Position numbers and translations under genes: made by a program. The notes under the pieces were generated by a model, which saw nothing but the letters and a program-made list of their open reading frames with translations, was not told the origin of the DNA and did no database searches. 8,543 nt of DNA. It comes from Candidatus Poseidoniaceae archaeon. Lineage in GTDB: Archaea; Thermoplasmatota; Poseidoniia; Poseidoniales; Poseidoniaceae. Shown here in pieces: positions 1 through 6,005 of the stretch. The DNA lies in the NCBI GenBank assembly GCA_029250305.1, contig JAQXFM010000099.1, positions 1 to 8,543 on the forward strand, read 5' to 3'. The first letter of the stretch is position 1. Each line of letters begins with the position of its first letter.

Positions 1-1
1 A

Positions 2-1903
2 ACAGTGTCAGACTTACTCGAAAGATTACAGGAATTATCAGACCCTAAACCGTTTCTTCCAGCGCCAGCCAATGGATTACCAACCCATCCGTTTTGGTCC
101 GGCACCCTCGCTTATGACCTCGTGCAATGGACCCAGCCAATTGCCTTGCAGCACCCACCAAAAGAAGGAGAAATACTGGCGGTCCTTTGGTTGATTGAAC
201 GATTCGCTGCAGAACGCAAGAGCGATGGACGCATCACAGCGTTCGCATGCGATGGAGATGAGTGGGCGGCGCTTGCAAACAACGTTCAAGTCAAACCGTA
301 CGAAGTCATCAAATCACATGAGAACCCTCATCCAGAGACTTCCAACTTAACAGATCAGGAACACCGTGAAGGCATTGAGGCAATCCGTGAAGGGATTGCG
401 GCGGGTGAATTCTACCAAGTCAACCTCGGGCGATGGTGGGAAGGGCAATTGAGTCGACACCCGAGAACCATCTTTGAGGAATTATGCATGACAAACCCTG
501 CACCATTCTCTGCGTATCTTTGTGCTGAAGACCTTGAACTTGCACTTGTCAGTTCATCGCCAGAATCACTTCTTCAATCTGACGGCAACGTCATACGGAC
601 AGCCCCCATCAAGGGGACTCGCCCACGCGGGTCCACTCAAGAGGAAGAGGTACTGCTGAGAAATGAAATGCTCAACGATGAGAAGGAACGAGCGGAGCAC
701 AGGATGCTTGTGGACCTCATGCGCAATGACTTGGGAGCCGTCAGTGATGTTGGAGGCGTTCGAATTGAACGGTTCGATGTCGAAGCATACGCCAATGTTC
801 AACACCTTGTCTCACAAGTGGTTGGAACGCTGTCTGAAGGACAAACTTCCCTCGATGCACTCCAAGCGGTGTTCCCCGGTGGAAGCATTACGGGGTGTCC
901 AAGAACCGTCGTTTGCGCTACAATCGATGAACTGGAACGACGACCGCGGTCGTACTGGACGGGTTCCATTGGTTGGATTGACCTCCATTCTGGCGCATGC
1001 GCTTGGAACATCCTCATTCGAACGTTGATCGCAACAAAGCACCGAACGCGATGGTTTGGAGCGATTGCAGCCGGTGGAGGCATCACCATCGGATCCTCTC
1101 CTGAAAGCGAAGTGGAGGAAGCGAAATGGAAGGCAGCTGCCCTTCGAAAGGCGTGTGGCTGGCATGTTGAACAACGAGAGCGTCTTCCAACTGGTGAATT
1201 GGAAACTCATTCCCTCGAAGTGGAGCCGGCACCTGTTGCAACGAAGCAAGGTTCAATCCAAATCGATGACGGTTCAATGAGAACCAATGGCGCCGTACTC
1301 TTGGTCGATAACCTCGATTCGTTCACGCACAACATAGCCCACGCCATTGCAGGATTGGGCCATGATGTCGTTGTTCACCAGTCGAGATCTTCCACCACAT
1401 CACTGCAAGAACATGAAGCGCAATCCATTCTTTCAAGGATTCGTCCAAGTCACATTGTGCTTGGACCCGGGCCAGGGCAACCAAAGGATTCGCCAATCAC
1501 CATGCAAATCGCCACATCAGCAATCGAGGGGCGCATCGAACAACCTGTGCTTGGAATTTGTTTGGGTCACCAAGCACTCGGGCTGGCTGCCGGGATGGAT
1601 TTGATCAAAGTGCCATCAGGGCCGGTTCATGGCTCACCGAGAAGCATACGACATAGCAATGGACGTTTGTTCGAGGGGTTCACCTCGCCTCATTCATTCA
1701 CACTCTACAACTCCCTCGTGTTGGCAAATGAAGGCACTTCTTCACTCAATCAAGTGGCATGGAATGAAGCGACGGGGGACATCATGGGTGTCCAACATTC
1801 GGAGAAGCAAATCTTCGGGGTTCAGTTTCATCCAGAATCCGTAGGCTCGGAAAATGGAATCAATGTGCTGAGCAATTTCCTCGGGATGAGAGCGGATGCT
1901 TGA
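2..1903 (+). CDS. pabBA: Aminodeoxychorismate synthase, PabB-PabA fusion (5'-truncated)
   Basis: The protein makes 4-amino-4-deoxychorismate from chorismate and glutamine, the first step towards p-aminobenzoate for folate-type cofactors. Residues are numbered from the GTG at 5. Residues ~1-385 are the chorismate-binding domain, with GEFYQVN (135), PIKGTRPRG (201-209), DLMRND (237), GGSITGCPR (292) and the GGGI/SPESEVEEAKWK region near 357-376. Lys203 in PIKGT is the PabB signature; anthranilate synthase TrpE has Ala there. After a ~40-residue linker, ~428-630 is a class I glutamine amidotransferase with GPGPGQP (487), the nucleophile in GICLGHQ (Cys519) and FHPES (His609, Glu611). The SGTLAYDL segment sits near residue 32, whereas in full-length PabB the equivalent lies near residue 100. 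The GTG at 5 is therefore probably internal and about 65 residues lie upstream; the frame is open to base 2. The synthase-then-glutaminase order is opposite to plant and fungal fusions. Family is sure; PabB over TrpE is likely. Confidence 0.9.
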   Translation, partial: TVSDLLERLQELSDPKPFLPAPANGLPTHPFWSGTLAYDLVQWTQPIALQHPPKEGEILAVLWLIERFAAERKSDGRITAFACDGDEWAALANNVQVKPYEVIKSHENPHPETSNLTDQEHREGIEAIREGIAAGEFYQVNLGRWWEGQLSRHPRTIFEELCMTNPAPFSAYLCAEDLELALVSSSPESLLQSDGNVIRTAPIKGTRPRGSTQEEEVLLRNEMLNDEKERAEHRMLVDLMRNDLGAVSDVGGVRIERFDVEAYANVQHLVSQVVGTLSEGQTSLDALQAVFPGGSITGCPRTVVCATIDELERRPRSYWTGSIGWIDLHSGACAWNILIRTLIATKHRTRWFGAIAAGGGITIGSSPESEVEEAKWKAAALRKACGWHVEQRERLPTGELETHSLEVEPAPVATKQGSIQIDDGSMRTNGAVLLVDNLDSFTHNIAHAIAGLGHDVVVHQSRSSTTSLQEHEAQSILSRIRPSHIVLGPGPGQPKDSPITMQIATSAIEGRIEQPVLGICLGHQALGLAAGMDLIKVPSGPVHGSPRSIRHSNGRLFEGFTSPHSFTLYNSLVLANEGTSSLNQVAWNEATGDIMGVQHSEKQIFGVQFHPESVGSENGINVLSNFLGMRADA

Positions 1904-1940
1904 AGAATCGTGAGCGAGTGGAACGGATTGAGGGAAGACC

Positions 1941-2327
1941 ATGCCAACCTGCCGTCATTGTTCAAGCACGTACCCACGTGAACAATTCATCCATGGAAAC
2001 GGGCCAAGCACACAAGTTTGTGTCCGATGTGGAGTCGAAAAAGGCCTCGTCTCAAAAGATGAGGCTGCAAACATGTATGATGGCGGATTGGGCAGCGCTC
2101 GCCTTCAAATCATGGCCCGTCGCTACAGTGTTTTCCTCTACATTCCATTGCTCTGGACACTGTGGATCATGGTGCTCAAAGACATCCAACCGTGGGGCAT
2201 CTACTTCCTTCTCCTTCTGTTGGCAATCACATTGGCAACCCCTGTCTGGTTCATCTACCGAGGTGGCCAATACTCTGGAGACATGGCTCGTTTAACACCA
2301 GCCTATGACCGGCCCAAGGGCCACTGA
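1941..2327 (+). CDS. Small zinc-ribbon protein with two transmembrane helices, unknown function
   Basis: I do not recognise this 128-residue protein. The N-terminus has paired CxxC motifs (Cys4/Cys7 and Cys27/Cys30) spaced like a small zinc ribbon. A polar stretch follows, then two hydrophobic segments at ~62-80 and ~86-106 that look like a membrane hairpin, then a short polar tail. The ribbon and the tail should lie on the same side, presumably the cytoplasm. The ATG at 1941 is preceded by GAGGG at 1930-1934 with a normal 6-base gap. Only 37 bases separate it from the pabBA stop and no TATA-like element is visible there, so it is probably co-transcribed with pabBA, though nothing in the protein suggests a role in p-aminobenzoate synthesis. 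An overlapping frame starting at 1900 is less protein-like (Ser/Trp/Cys-rich). Its stop abuts that of the opposing GTPase gene. Confidence 0.75.
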   Translation: MPTCRHCSSTYPREQFIHGNGPSTQVCVRCGVEKGLVSKDEAANMYDGGLGSARLQIMARRYSVFLYIPLLWTLWIMVLKDIQPWGIYFLLLLLAITLATPVWFIYRGGQYSGDMARLTPAYDRPKGH

Positions 2328-3620
2328 TCACGATTTAGCGTGAATCTTCAACACGTCTCCATCTTGGAGTTCGTGGTCTGCACCGACAACCCTTCGGCTT
2401 CGGCCATCAACACCACGAATGAATCCATCACCGAGGTCGCTGTGAACTTTGTATGCCAATGCTTTGGCTTGTATGGCTGCGGGTACAACAAACGCATCGG
2501 GCAGAACCTTTCCATCGCCGTCTGTCCAACGGTTCTCGTCCTGCACAGGATAGACCACAATGTGTTCTAATTCGTCAAACAGAACTGTGTCAAGCATGGT
2601 CGCCACTCCGGTACCAGCATTTGCTTCAAGCCGCTCTTTCATGTGAGCAAGCGCCTTCAGTTGGGCTTCATTGAGAGCGTTTGAATCACTGAATGAGAAT
2701 GTGGTTGAGCCGGGAGTGTACTCAATGAGATTGGCTCCCGCAGCTCGACGCAGCCCAAGTTCAACATCAGCCATACATGGAATAATGCATCCATTCGCAA
2801 CCACACCGTCCAACACTTCAGTCGGTGCAACATCGAATTTGTTCGCTGCAATATGAATTGGGAACAACGCCTTGCGCAAGTGCACGGCGAGTGAGGCAAT
2901 GATTGAGAGATCCCAATCCCATGGTGAGCCAAGCGTTGTGTGTTCCGAGCGGAACGCTTCATAGGCAAATCCAACCGATTGCAAGGTCGCTCCAAGGCCC
3001 GTAAGGCGTTCATGAATAAACGAGACCAGTCCCTTGTCGCCTTCCGCTTGGACGCGTCGAACGCCTCGAACCCATCCGTCCATTAGTAAGCCTGCAATCC
3101 AAGCATCAAGTTCCAAACCCAGGAATTCAATCTCTTCAATGACGCGAGATTGTGCCACCTCTGTGGTTTGGTTGTGCCCTTGTGGATTGCCTTCCAAATC
3201 AGTGCTTCCTGCTGCGTCTACAACCTGAATCAGTGCGTTGCAGTTAGCGAGGTCGGCGAGGAATGCATTTCCTCTGCCTCGCCCCTCGCTTGCACCTGGA
3301 ACGAGGCCAGCAATGTCCACCAAGAAGCAAGGAACGAGGCGCATGTGGCCAATGCACGAACCAGTTCTTGGCTCACACAAACTTCCTCGACGTGGGTCGT
3401 CTTGAGAGGCTGGCTCGATGCGCCCTTCTTGTTCGAGCTTCGCTCGTATGTCCTTGCACGGACAGGGCAAGCGGGCTGCAACAAAAGCGACGCCAACGTT
3501 TGGTTCAATCGTACAAAAGGGGTAGTTGGCAATGTCAACCTTGGCCAAGGTTGCAGCGCTGAAGAAGGTCGACTTGCCTACGTTTGGTTTGCCGACAAGG
3601 CCGATCCGCACCTTGTTCAC
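2328..3620 (-). CDS. ychF: YchF/OBG-family GTP-binding protein with TGS domain (archaeal type)
   Basis: This is a translation-factor-class P-loop NTPase of the OBG family; relatives bind ribosomes, but the exact role in Archaea is unsettled. Visible motifs are the G1 loop GKPNVGKST (10-18), G3 DIAG (102-105), the glycine-rich EGRGRGN just after it, G4 NKFD (260-263) and a C-terminal TGS domain (~350-428) ending in LQDGDVLKIH. Bacterial YchF and human OLA1 have a NxxE motif at G4 and prefer ATP; the NKxD here predicts GTP. A Cys-Pro-Cys at 53-55 plus Cys82 and Cys89 match the cysteine segment I recall in archaeal members, but ~18-20 extra residues (about 62-79) appear inserted between the pairs. 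The length of 430 is slightly long for the family. The start is a GTG 13 bases after the upstream membrane-protein stop, with GAGGGT tight against it. A second GTG at 3611, giving MRIGLVGKPN, has better spacing to the same site and is a fair alternative. Confidence 0.92.
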   Translation of the reverse strand: MNKVRIGLVGKPNVGKSTFFSAATLAKVDIANYPFCTIEPNVGVAFVAARLPCPCKDIRAKLEQEGRIEPASQDDPRRGSLCEPRTGSCIGHMRLVPCFLVDIAGLVPGASEGRGRGNAFLADLANCNALIQVVDAAGSTDLEGNPQGHNQTTEVAQSRVIEEIEFLGLELDAWIAGLLMDGWVRGVRRVQAEGDKGLVSFIHERLTGLGATLQSVGFAYEAFRSEHTTLGSPWDWDLSIIASLAVHLRKALFPIHIAANKFDVAPTEVLDGVVANGCIIPCMADVELGLRRAAGANLIEYTPGSTTFSFSDSNALNEAQLKALAHMKERLEANAGTGVATMLDTVLFDELEHIVVYPVQDENRWTDGDGKVLPDAFVVPAAIQAKALAYKVHSDLGDGFIRGVDGRSRRVVGADHELQDGDVLKIHAKS

Positions 3621-3633
3621 ACCCTCGTTAGCT

Positions 3634-5613
3634 TCATTCTTCCTCGTTGGAGGATTGCTTGCTTCGAATCATGGTCAATGCGATGTCGAGTTCAGGCAAA
3701 TTGATCTTCCCATCACCGTCAAGGTCGACTGCTTCGAGCAAGGCTCCCATTTCCCATGGAGGGAGGTTCGCAATGTCTGCGTCCTTGAGGGCTCTTTGGA
3801 ATTCGAACCCGTCAACAGTGCCGGAGTTGTCCAAGTCAATGGATTGGAAGAACTGGAAGATGGACTGGTTCGATTCCGAGAGGTAGTCTGCGAGCATGAC
3901 AAGTTCCTCTGGCGTTTCCTTTGCATCTGCTGGGAACTCTGTGACCTCGTCGTTGTGGAGATGGGCACTCACTGCAATGATTGTGGCGCCAGAATCATCT
4001 TCAGTGTGACCAACCTTGAGTTCGGTGTCGATGCCGACGCCGCGACTGAGAAGGGTGCGAATGGTGGTGGTGCCTTCAACCAAGGAGTAGGCATTGATGT
4101 CACTGGTTGCGCCTGTGGCAACAGCGTCTGCATTGCCACGGGTGCCGGTGCGAATCATCACCAAGGCCGCCATGATGGCTGCAATTGCGCACAGGTAGTA
4201 CAAAGCAGAGGAAACAAGGAGGAAGCCGCCTGTTGATGCCACTGCTTCTTCGACGCCTGAGTTGAGCACGGCTTGTGAGGTGAAGTCGCCCATGAGGCGA
4301 ACGATGGTCGAAGTGAGACCACCGATCATGGTGAGCCAAACTGCGAGTTGGGCATTCGAGGCATTCGCAAGTTGCTTTCCGCTTGCCAATGGATAGGCCG
4401 TGAAGACACTTGCAAGCATCATCAATCCACCAACGGTGTACATGAAGCCTTGATCGACGGTTGAAGCCATGGTGCCAAGGTTACCGAGACCGACAAAGAC
4501 ATCCATGCTTGTGAAGTAACCGCCAATGGTGTAGATTGGGATGAGGAGCATAGCACCGGTTGCAGCGAAGGCTCCAGGACTCTTGACCACTGCAGCCGCA
4601 TTCGACTTTGCAGTCACGAGCAGGTTGATTGAACCTGCGAAGAGTGGCAGCATGCCAAGGGTGAGAAGAATAGCACCAAGGTTTTGCAACAACTCAGCGC
4701 TCGTTGCTGCTGTCATGAAGAACGGCGGAACCGTCACAAACAGAAGAGCCATATTGACCTTTAGCATACTCTCAGACCAAATTGGTGATCCTGTGGTGTA
4801 TGGAATGACATGGTAAGCCAGTCCGAAGATGAGGGCCAATGGAACCCATCCGGTGAGCACATGTTCGGCCATCCAAACAGTTTGTGTAGAGTCTGCTAGT
4901 TCGCCGAAGAAGGCAATCAAGCCTGCGAAGATTTTGGCAACCAAGGCAAGCACAAGGAACCAGGTGGTTGGTGCGATGTTGTCCGATGCACGGTTGGCCA
5001 CAGTGATGAGAACGTTGATGAGGATCGCTGCATGGAGCAGAGAGCCAACAACAAGCGAGGACACATTGGTGATGTTTTCAATCAATGCAGCCTCATCATC
5101 GAGGGTAACAAAGGAAAGAATTGCTGGGAGAACCAAGTACGCAGCGGTTGATGCGGTGAGCAAAAGTGCCACCATTGATGCGCTCTTTTCACTGGCGAGG
5201 CGTCCTTGTGCCGTGCGAGATACGGCCACTAAAGCGCCACCGACAAGCATGTAGTTGAGCGCTGTGTTGAAGAAGACGTTTGTGTAATCCGTAAGCATGG
5301 ATCCGTCGTCATATGACCAGCCAATGCTTGCAAGGGAATCCAAGGCAGCGCCGTCGTAGCTGTGCCAGAGTCCGAGGAAAGCCCCGATTGATGCAAGGAG
5401 GAACCAAACCATTCCGAAGCGAATCCATGTTTTGCTGCCGCTACCTGCTTCATCGCTAAACAGATCGATGATGCCTGCTGGGGCTTTGTTAAGCAAGAAG
5501 AGTCCAACTTGCTGCAGAGGGGCGCTCATGCCACCAATGCCTTTCACAAGGTAGTTTGCAGTGATGAGGAGGGTTGCGACCAAAAGGCCGGACATAATGA
5601 GGACAGTTTCCAT
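3634..5613 (-). CDS. Heme-copper-oxidase-like (CcoN-like) membrane protein lacking most metal ligands, with C-terminal EF-hand pair
   Basis: A 659-residue protein with an N-terminal helix (~5-23), about a dozen further hydrophobic segments between ~63 and 487, and a soluble tail. The order of motifs follows cbb3 oxidase subunit I: a helix then TNVFF near 111, EHVLTGW (250-256), GLAYHVIPYTTGSPIWS (264-280), PPFF (296-299), GSINLLVTA (327-335) and FMYTVGG (390-396). In cbb3 enzymes these positions read HTNAV, HNAVGF, the YYxVPKxxxRPxYS stretch, GPHHLHY, GMINGLM and HVHSGAL. By this from-memory alignment His251 survives, but Tyr110, Phe298-Phe299, Phe390 and Tyr392 replace the other ligands. Residues 269-535 contain no histidine. 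The tail has two canonical EF-hand loops, DLDNSGTVDGFE (593-604) and DLDGDGKINLPE (630-641). The start has a near-perfect GGAGGTG 8 bases upstream. Oxidase activity seems excluded; the function is unknown. A different membrane family with convergent layout is the main alternative. Confidence 0.9.
   Translation of the reverse strand: METVLIMSGLLVATLLITANYLVKGIGGMSAPLQQVGLFLLNKAPAGIIDLFSDEAGSGSKTWIRFGMVWFLLASIGAFLGLWHSYDGAALDSLASIGWSYDDGSMLTDYTNVFFNTALNYMLVGGALVAVSRTAQGRLASEKSASMVALLLTASTAAYLVLPAILSFVTLDDEAALIENITNVSSLVVGSLLHAAILINVLITVANRASDNIAPTTWFLVLALVAKIFAGLIAFFGELADSTQTVWMAEHVLTGWVPLALIFGLAYHVIPYTTGSPIWSESMLKVNMALLFVTVPPFFMTAATSAELLQNLGAILLTLGMLPLFAGSINLLVTAKSNAAAVVKSPGAFAATGAMLLIPIYTIGGYFTSMDVFVGLGNLGTMASTVDQGFMYTVGGLMMLASVFTAYPLASGKQLANASNAQLAVWLTMIGGLTSTIVRLMGDFTSQAVLNSGVEEAVASTGGFLLVSSALYYLCAIAAIMAALVMIRTGTRGNADAVATGATSDINAYSLVEGTTTIRTLLSRGVGIDTELKVGHTEDDSGATIIAVSAHLHNDEVTEFPADAKETPEELVMLADYLSESNQSIFQFFQSIDLDNSGTVDGFEFQRALKDADIANLPPWEMGALLEAVDLDGDGKINLPELDIALTMIRSKQSSNEEE
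3691..3726 (-). other. EF-hand calcium-binding loop 2
   Basis: Encodes DLDGDGKINLPE, residues 630-641 of the oxidase-like membrane protein. It has Asp at positions 1, 3 and 5, Gly at 6, Ile at 8 and Glu at 12, which is the canonical pattern. Flanking segments (EMGALLEAV before, LDIALTMI after) look like the E and F helices. Confidence 0.9.
3802..3837 (-). other. EF-hand calcium-binding loop 1
   Basis: Encodes DLDNSGTVDGFE, residues 593-604 of the oxidase-like membrane protein. Asp at 1 and 3, Ser at 5, Gly at 6, Val at 8, Asp at 9 and Glu at 12 fit the canonical loop. It is preceded by a helix-like IFQFFQSI and lies 25 residues before loop 2, the usual spacing within an EF-hand pair. Confidence 0.9.
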
Positions 5614-5620
5614 ACATCAC

Positions 5621-5627
5621 ACCTCCT
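5621..5627 (-). promoter_or_regulatory. Strong ribosome binding site overlapping the upstream stop codon
   Basis: The minus strand reads AGGAGGT here, close to a full anti-Shine-Dalgarno complement, 7-8 bases before the ATG at 5613. The TAG stop of the upstream small membrane gene (5628-5626) lies inside it, so ribosomes finishing that gene stop on this site. That predicts translational coupling and fixes the start of the oxidase-like gene. Confidence 0.85.
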
Positions 5628-5898
5628 AATCGACGATGACCTCTGCCAAGAGCGATGCAACAATTGCACCCATACCAACCAAGAGGCCGATGAGGTAGTA
5701 CCAGATGCCGCTTCCACCGAGGTTGCCGATGAGCGGAACGAGTTCGCCGAGCAATGGGATGTTGTCCCAACCGAAGACGTTTGAGAACAATGCGAGCATG
5801 CCGATAACGCCCACTGCAAAGAGGGTCAGCAGAATTCGACTGGAGGCCGGCTCACCGGTTCCAACGGTTACATCAGGAAGACTGGTTGTGTTTGTCAT
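5626..5898 (-). CDS. Small two-helix membrane protein coupled to the oxidase-like protein
   Basis: A 90-residue protein I cannot assign to a family. The polar N-terminus (1-21) is rich in Thr, Ser and Pro. TM1 spans ~22-42. An amphipathic, Pro/Gly-containing linker (43-63) contains GWDNIPLLGELVPLIGNL, and TM2 spans ~64-89, ending in EVIVD almost at the C-terminus. There is no CxxCH heme site, no copper-site Cys/His cluster and no histidine or cysteine at all, so it is not a CcoO, CcoP or CoxII-like electron-transfer subunit. Its stop lies within the ribosome binding site of the next gene, 12 bases before that start, which suggests a fixed-ratio partner or assembly subunit. I chose the ATG at 5898 because GGGTGA lies just upstream. 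A GTG at 5907 would add three residues but has no clear ribosome site. Confidence 0.78.
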   Translation of the reverse strand: MTNTTSLPDVTVGTGEPASSRILLTLFAVGVIGMLALFSNVFGWDNIPLLGELVPLIGNLGGSGIWYYLIGLLVGMGAIVASLLAEVIVD

Positions 5899-5914
5899 GA
5901 GGTTCACCCGAACG

Positions 5915-5931
5915 TGACCCCATAGGGGTCA
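5915..5931. promoter_or_regulatory. Perfect inverted repeat, candidate operator
   Basis: The sequence TGACCCC-ATA-GGGGTCA has perfect 7-base arms around a 3-base centre. It begins 17 bases before the ATG of the small membrane gene. It lies ~25-40 bases downstream of the TATA-like element, so it should span or directly follow the transcription start, a common position for archaeal repressor operators. A 5'-leader hairpin is the alternative reading. Confidence 0.55.
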
Positions 5932-5952
5932 TTCCGCCCACTGGTAAAGCGG

Positions 5953-5960
5953 TGATAAAG
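5953..5960 (-). promoter_or_regulatory. TATA-box-like element for the oxidase-like operon
   Basis: The minus strand reads CTTTATCA, the best TATA-box resemblance in the 107-base gap before the small membrane gene. With the usual ~25-27 base spacing, transcription would start near 5930, leaving a leader of ~30 bases. GCTTTACC at 5950-5943 is a second, weaker candidate. No convincing purine-rich BRE is visible. Confidence 0.35.
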
Positions 5961-5976
5961 ATTGACACCCTCGCAA

Positions 5977-5997
5977 CAGCAATCGGACGGATTGCTG
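5977..5997 (-). terminator. Stem-loop after the RaSEA gene, possible terminator or 3'-end structure
   Basis: Perfect 8-base arms, CAGCAATC and GATTGCTG, flank a 5-base loop that starts 9 bases after the RaSEA stop codon. No U-run follows on the minus strand, so it is not a classical intrinsic terminator. Archaeal termination relies mostly on U-tracts, so this may instead protect or process the transcript end. Confidence 0.4.
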
Positions 5998-6005
5998 GAA
6001 GCCAA

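Noticed and set aside
2..1903. Anthranilate synthase TrpE-TrpG, suggested by the domain order
   Set aside because: The lysine in PIKGTRPRG is the aminodeoxychorismate synthase signature, whereas TrpE has alanine there. The order alone is weaker evidence.
1900..2295. Overlapping plus-strand 131-codon frame starting at a TTG inside the pabBA stop region
   Set aside because: It has a poor start and a Ser/Trp/Cys-rich composition, while the frame from 1941 shows a zinc ribbon, two helices and a ribosome site.
3526..4236. Long plus-strand open frame of 236 codons opposite the EF-hand and GTPase genes
   Set aside because: It is antisense to two well-supported genes, has no recognisable motif and has an unlikely composition. 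It is a shadow of their codon bias.
3634..5613. A working terminal oxidase or nitric oxide reductase
   Set aside because: The histidines needed for the second heme ligands and the copper/iron site are missing, and no cytochrome c or copper subunit gene is adjacent.
5626..5898. CcoO- or CoxII-like electron-transfer subunit
   Set aside because: It contains no CxxCH, no copper-site cysteines and no histidine.
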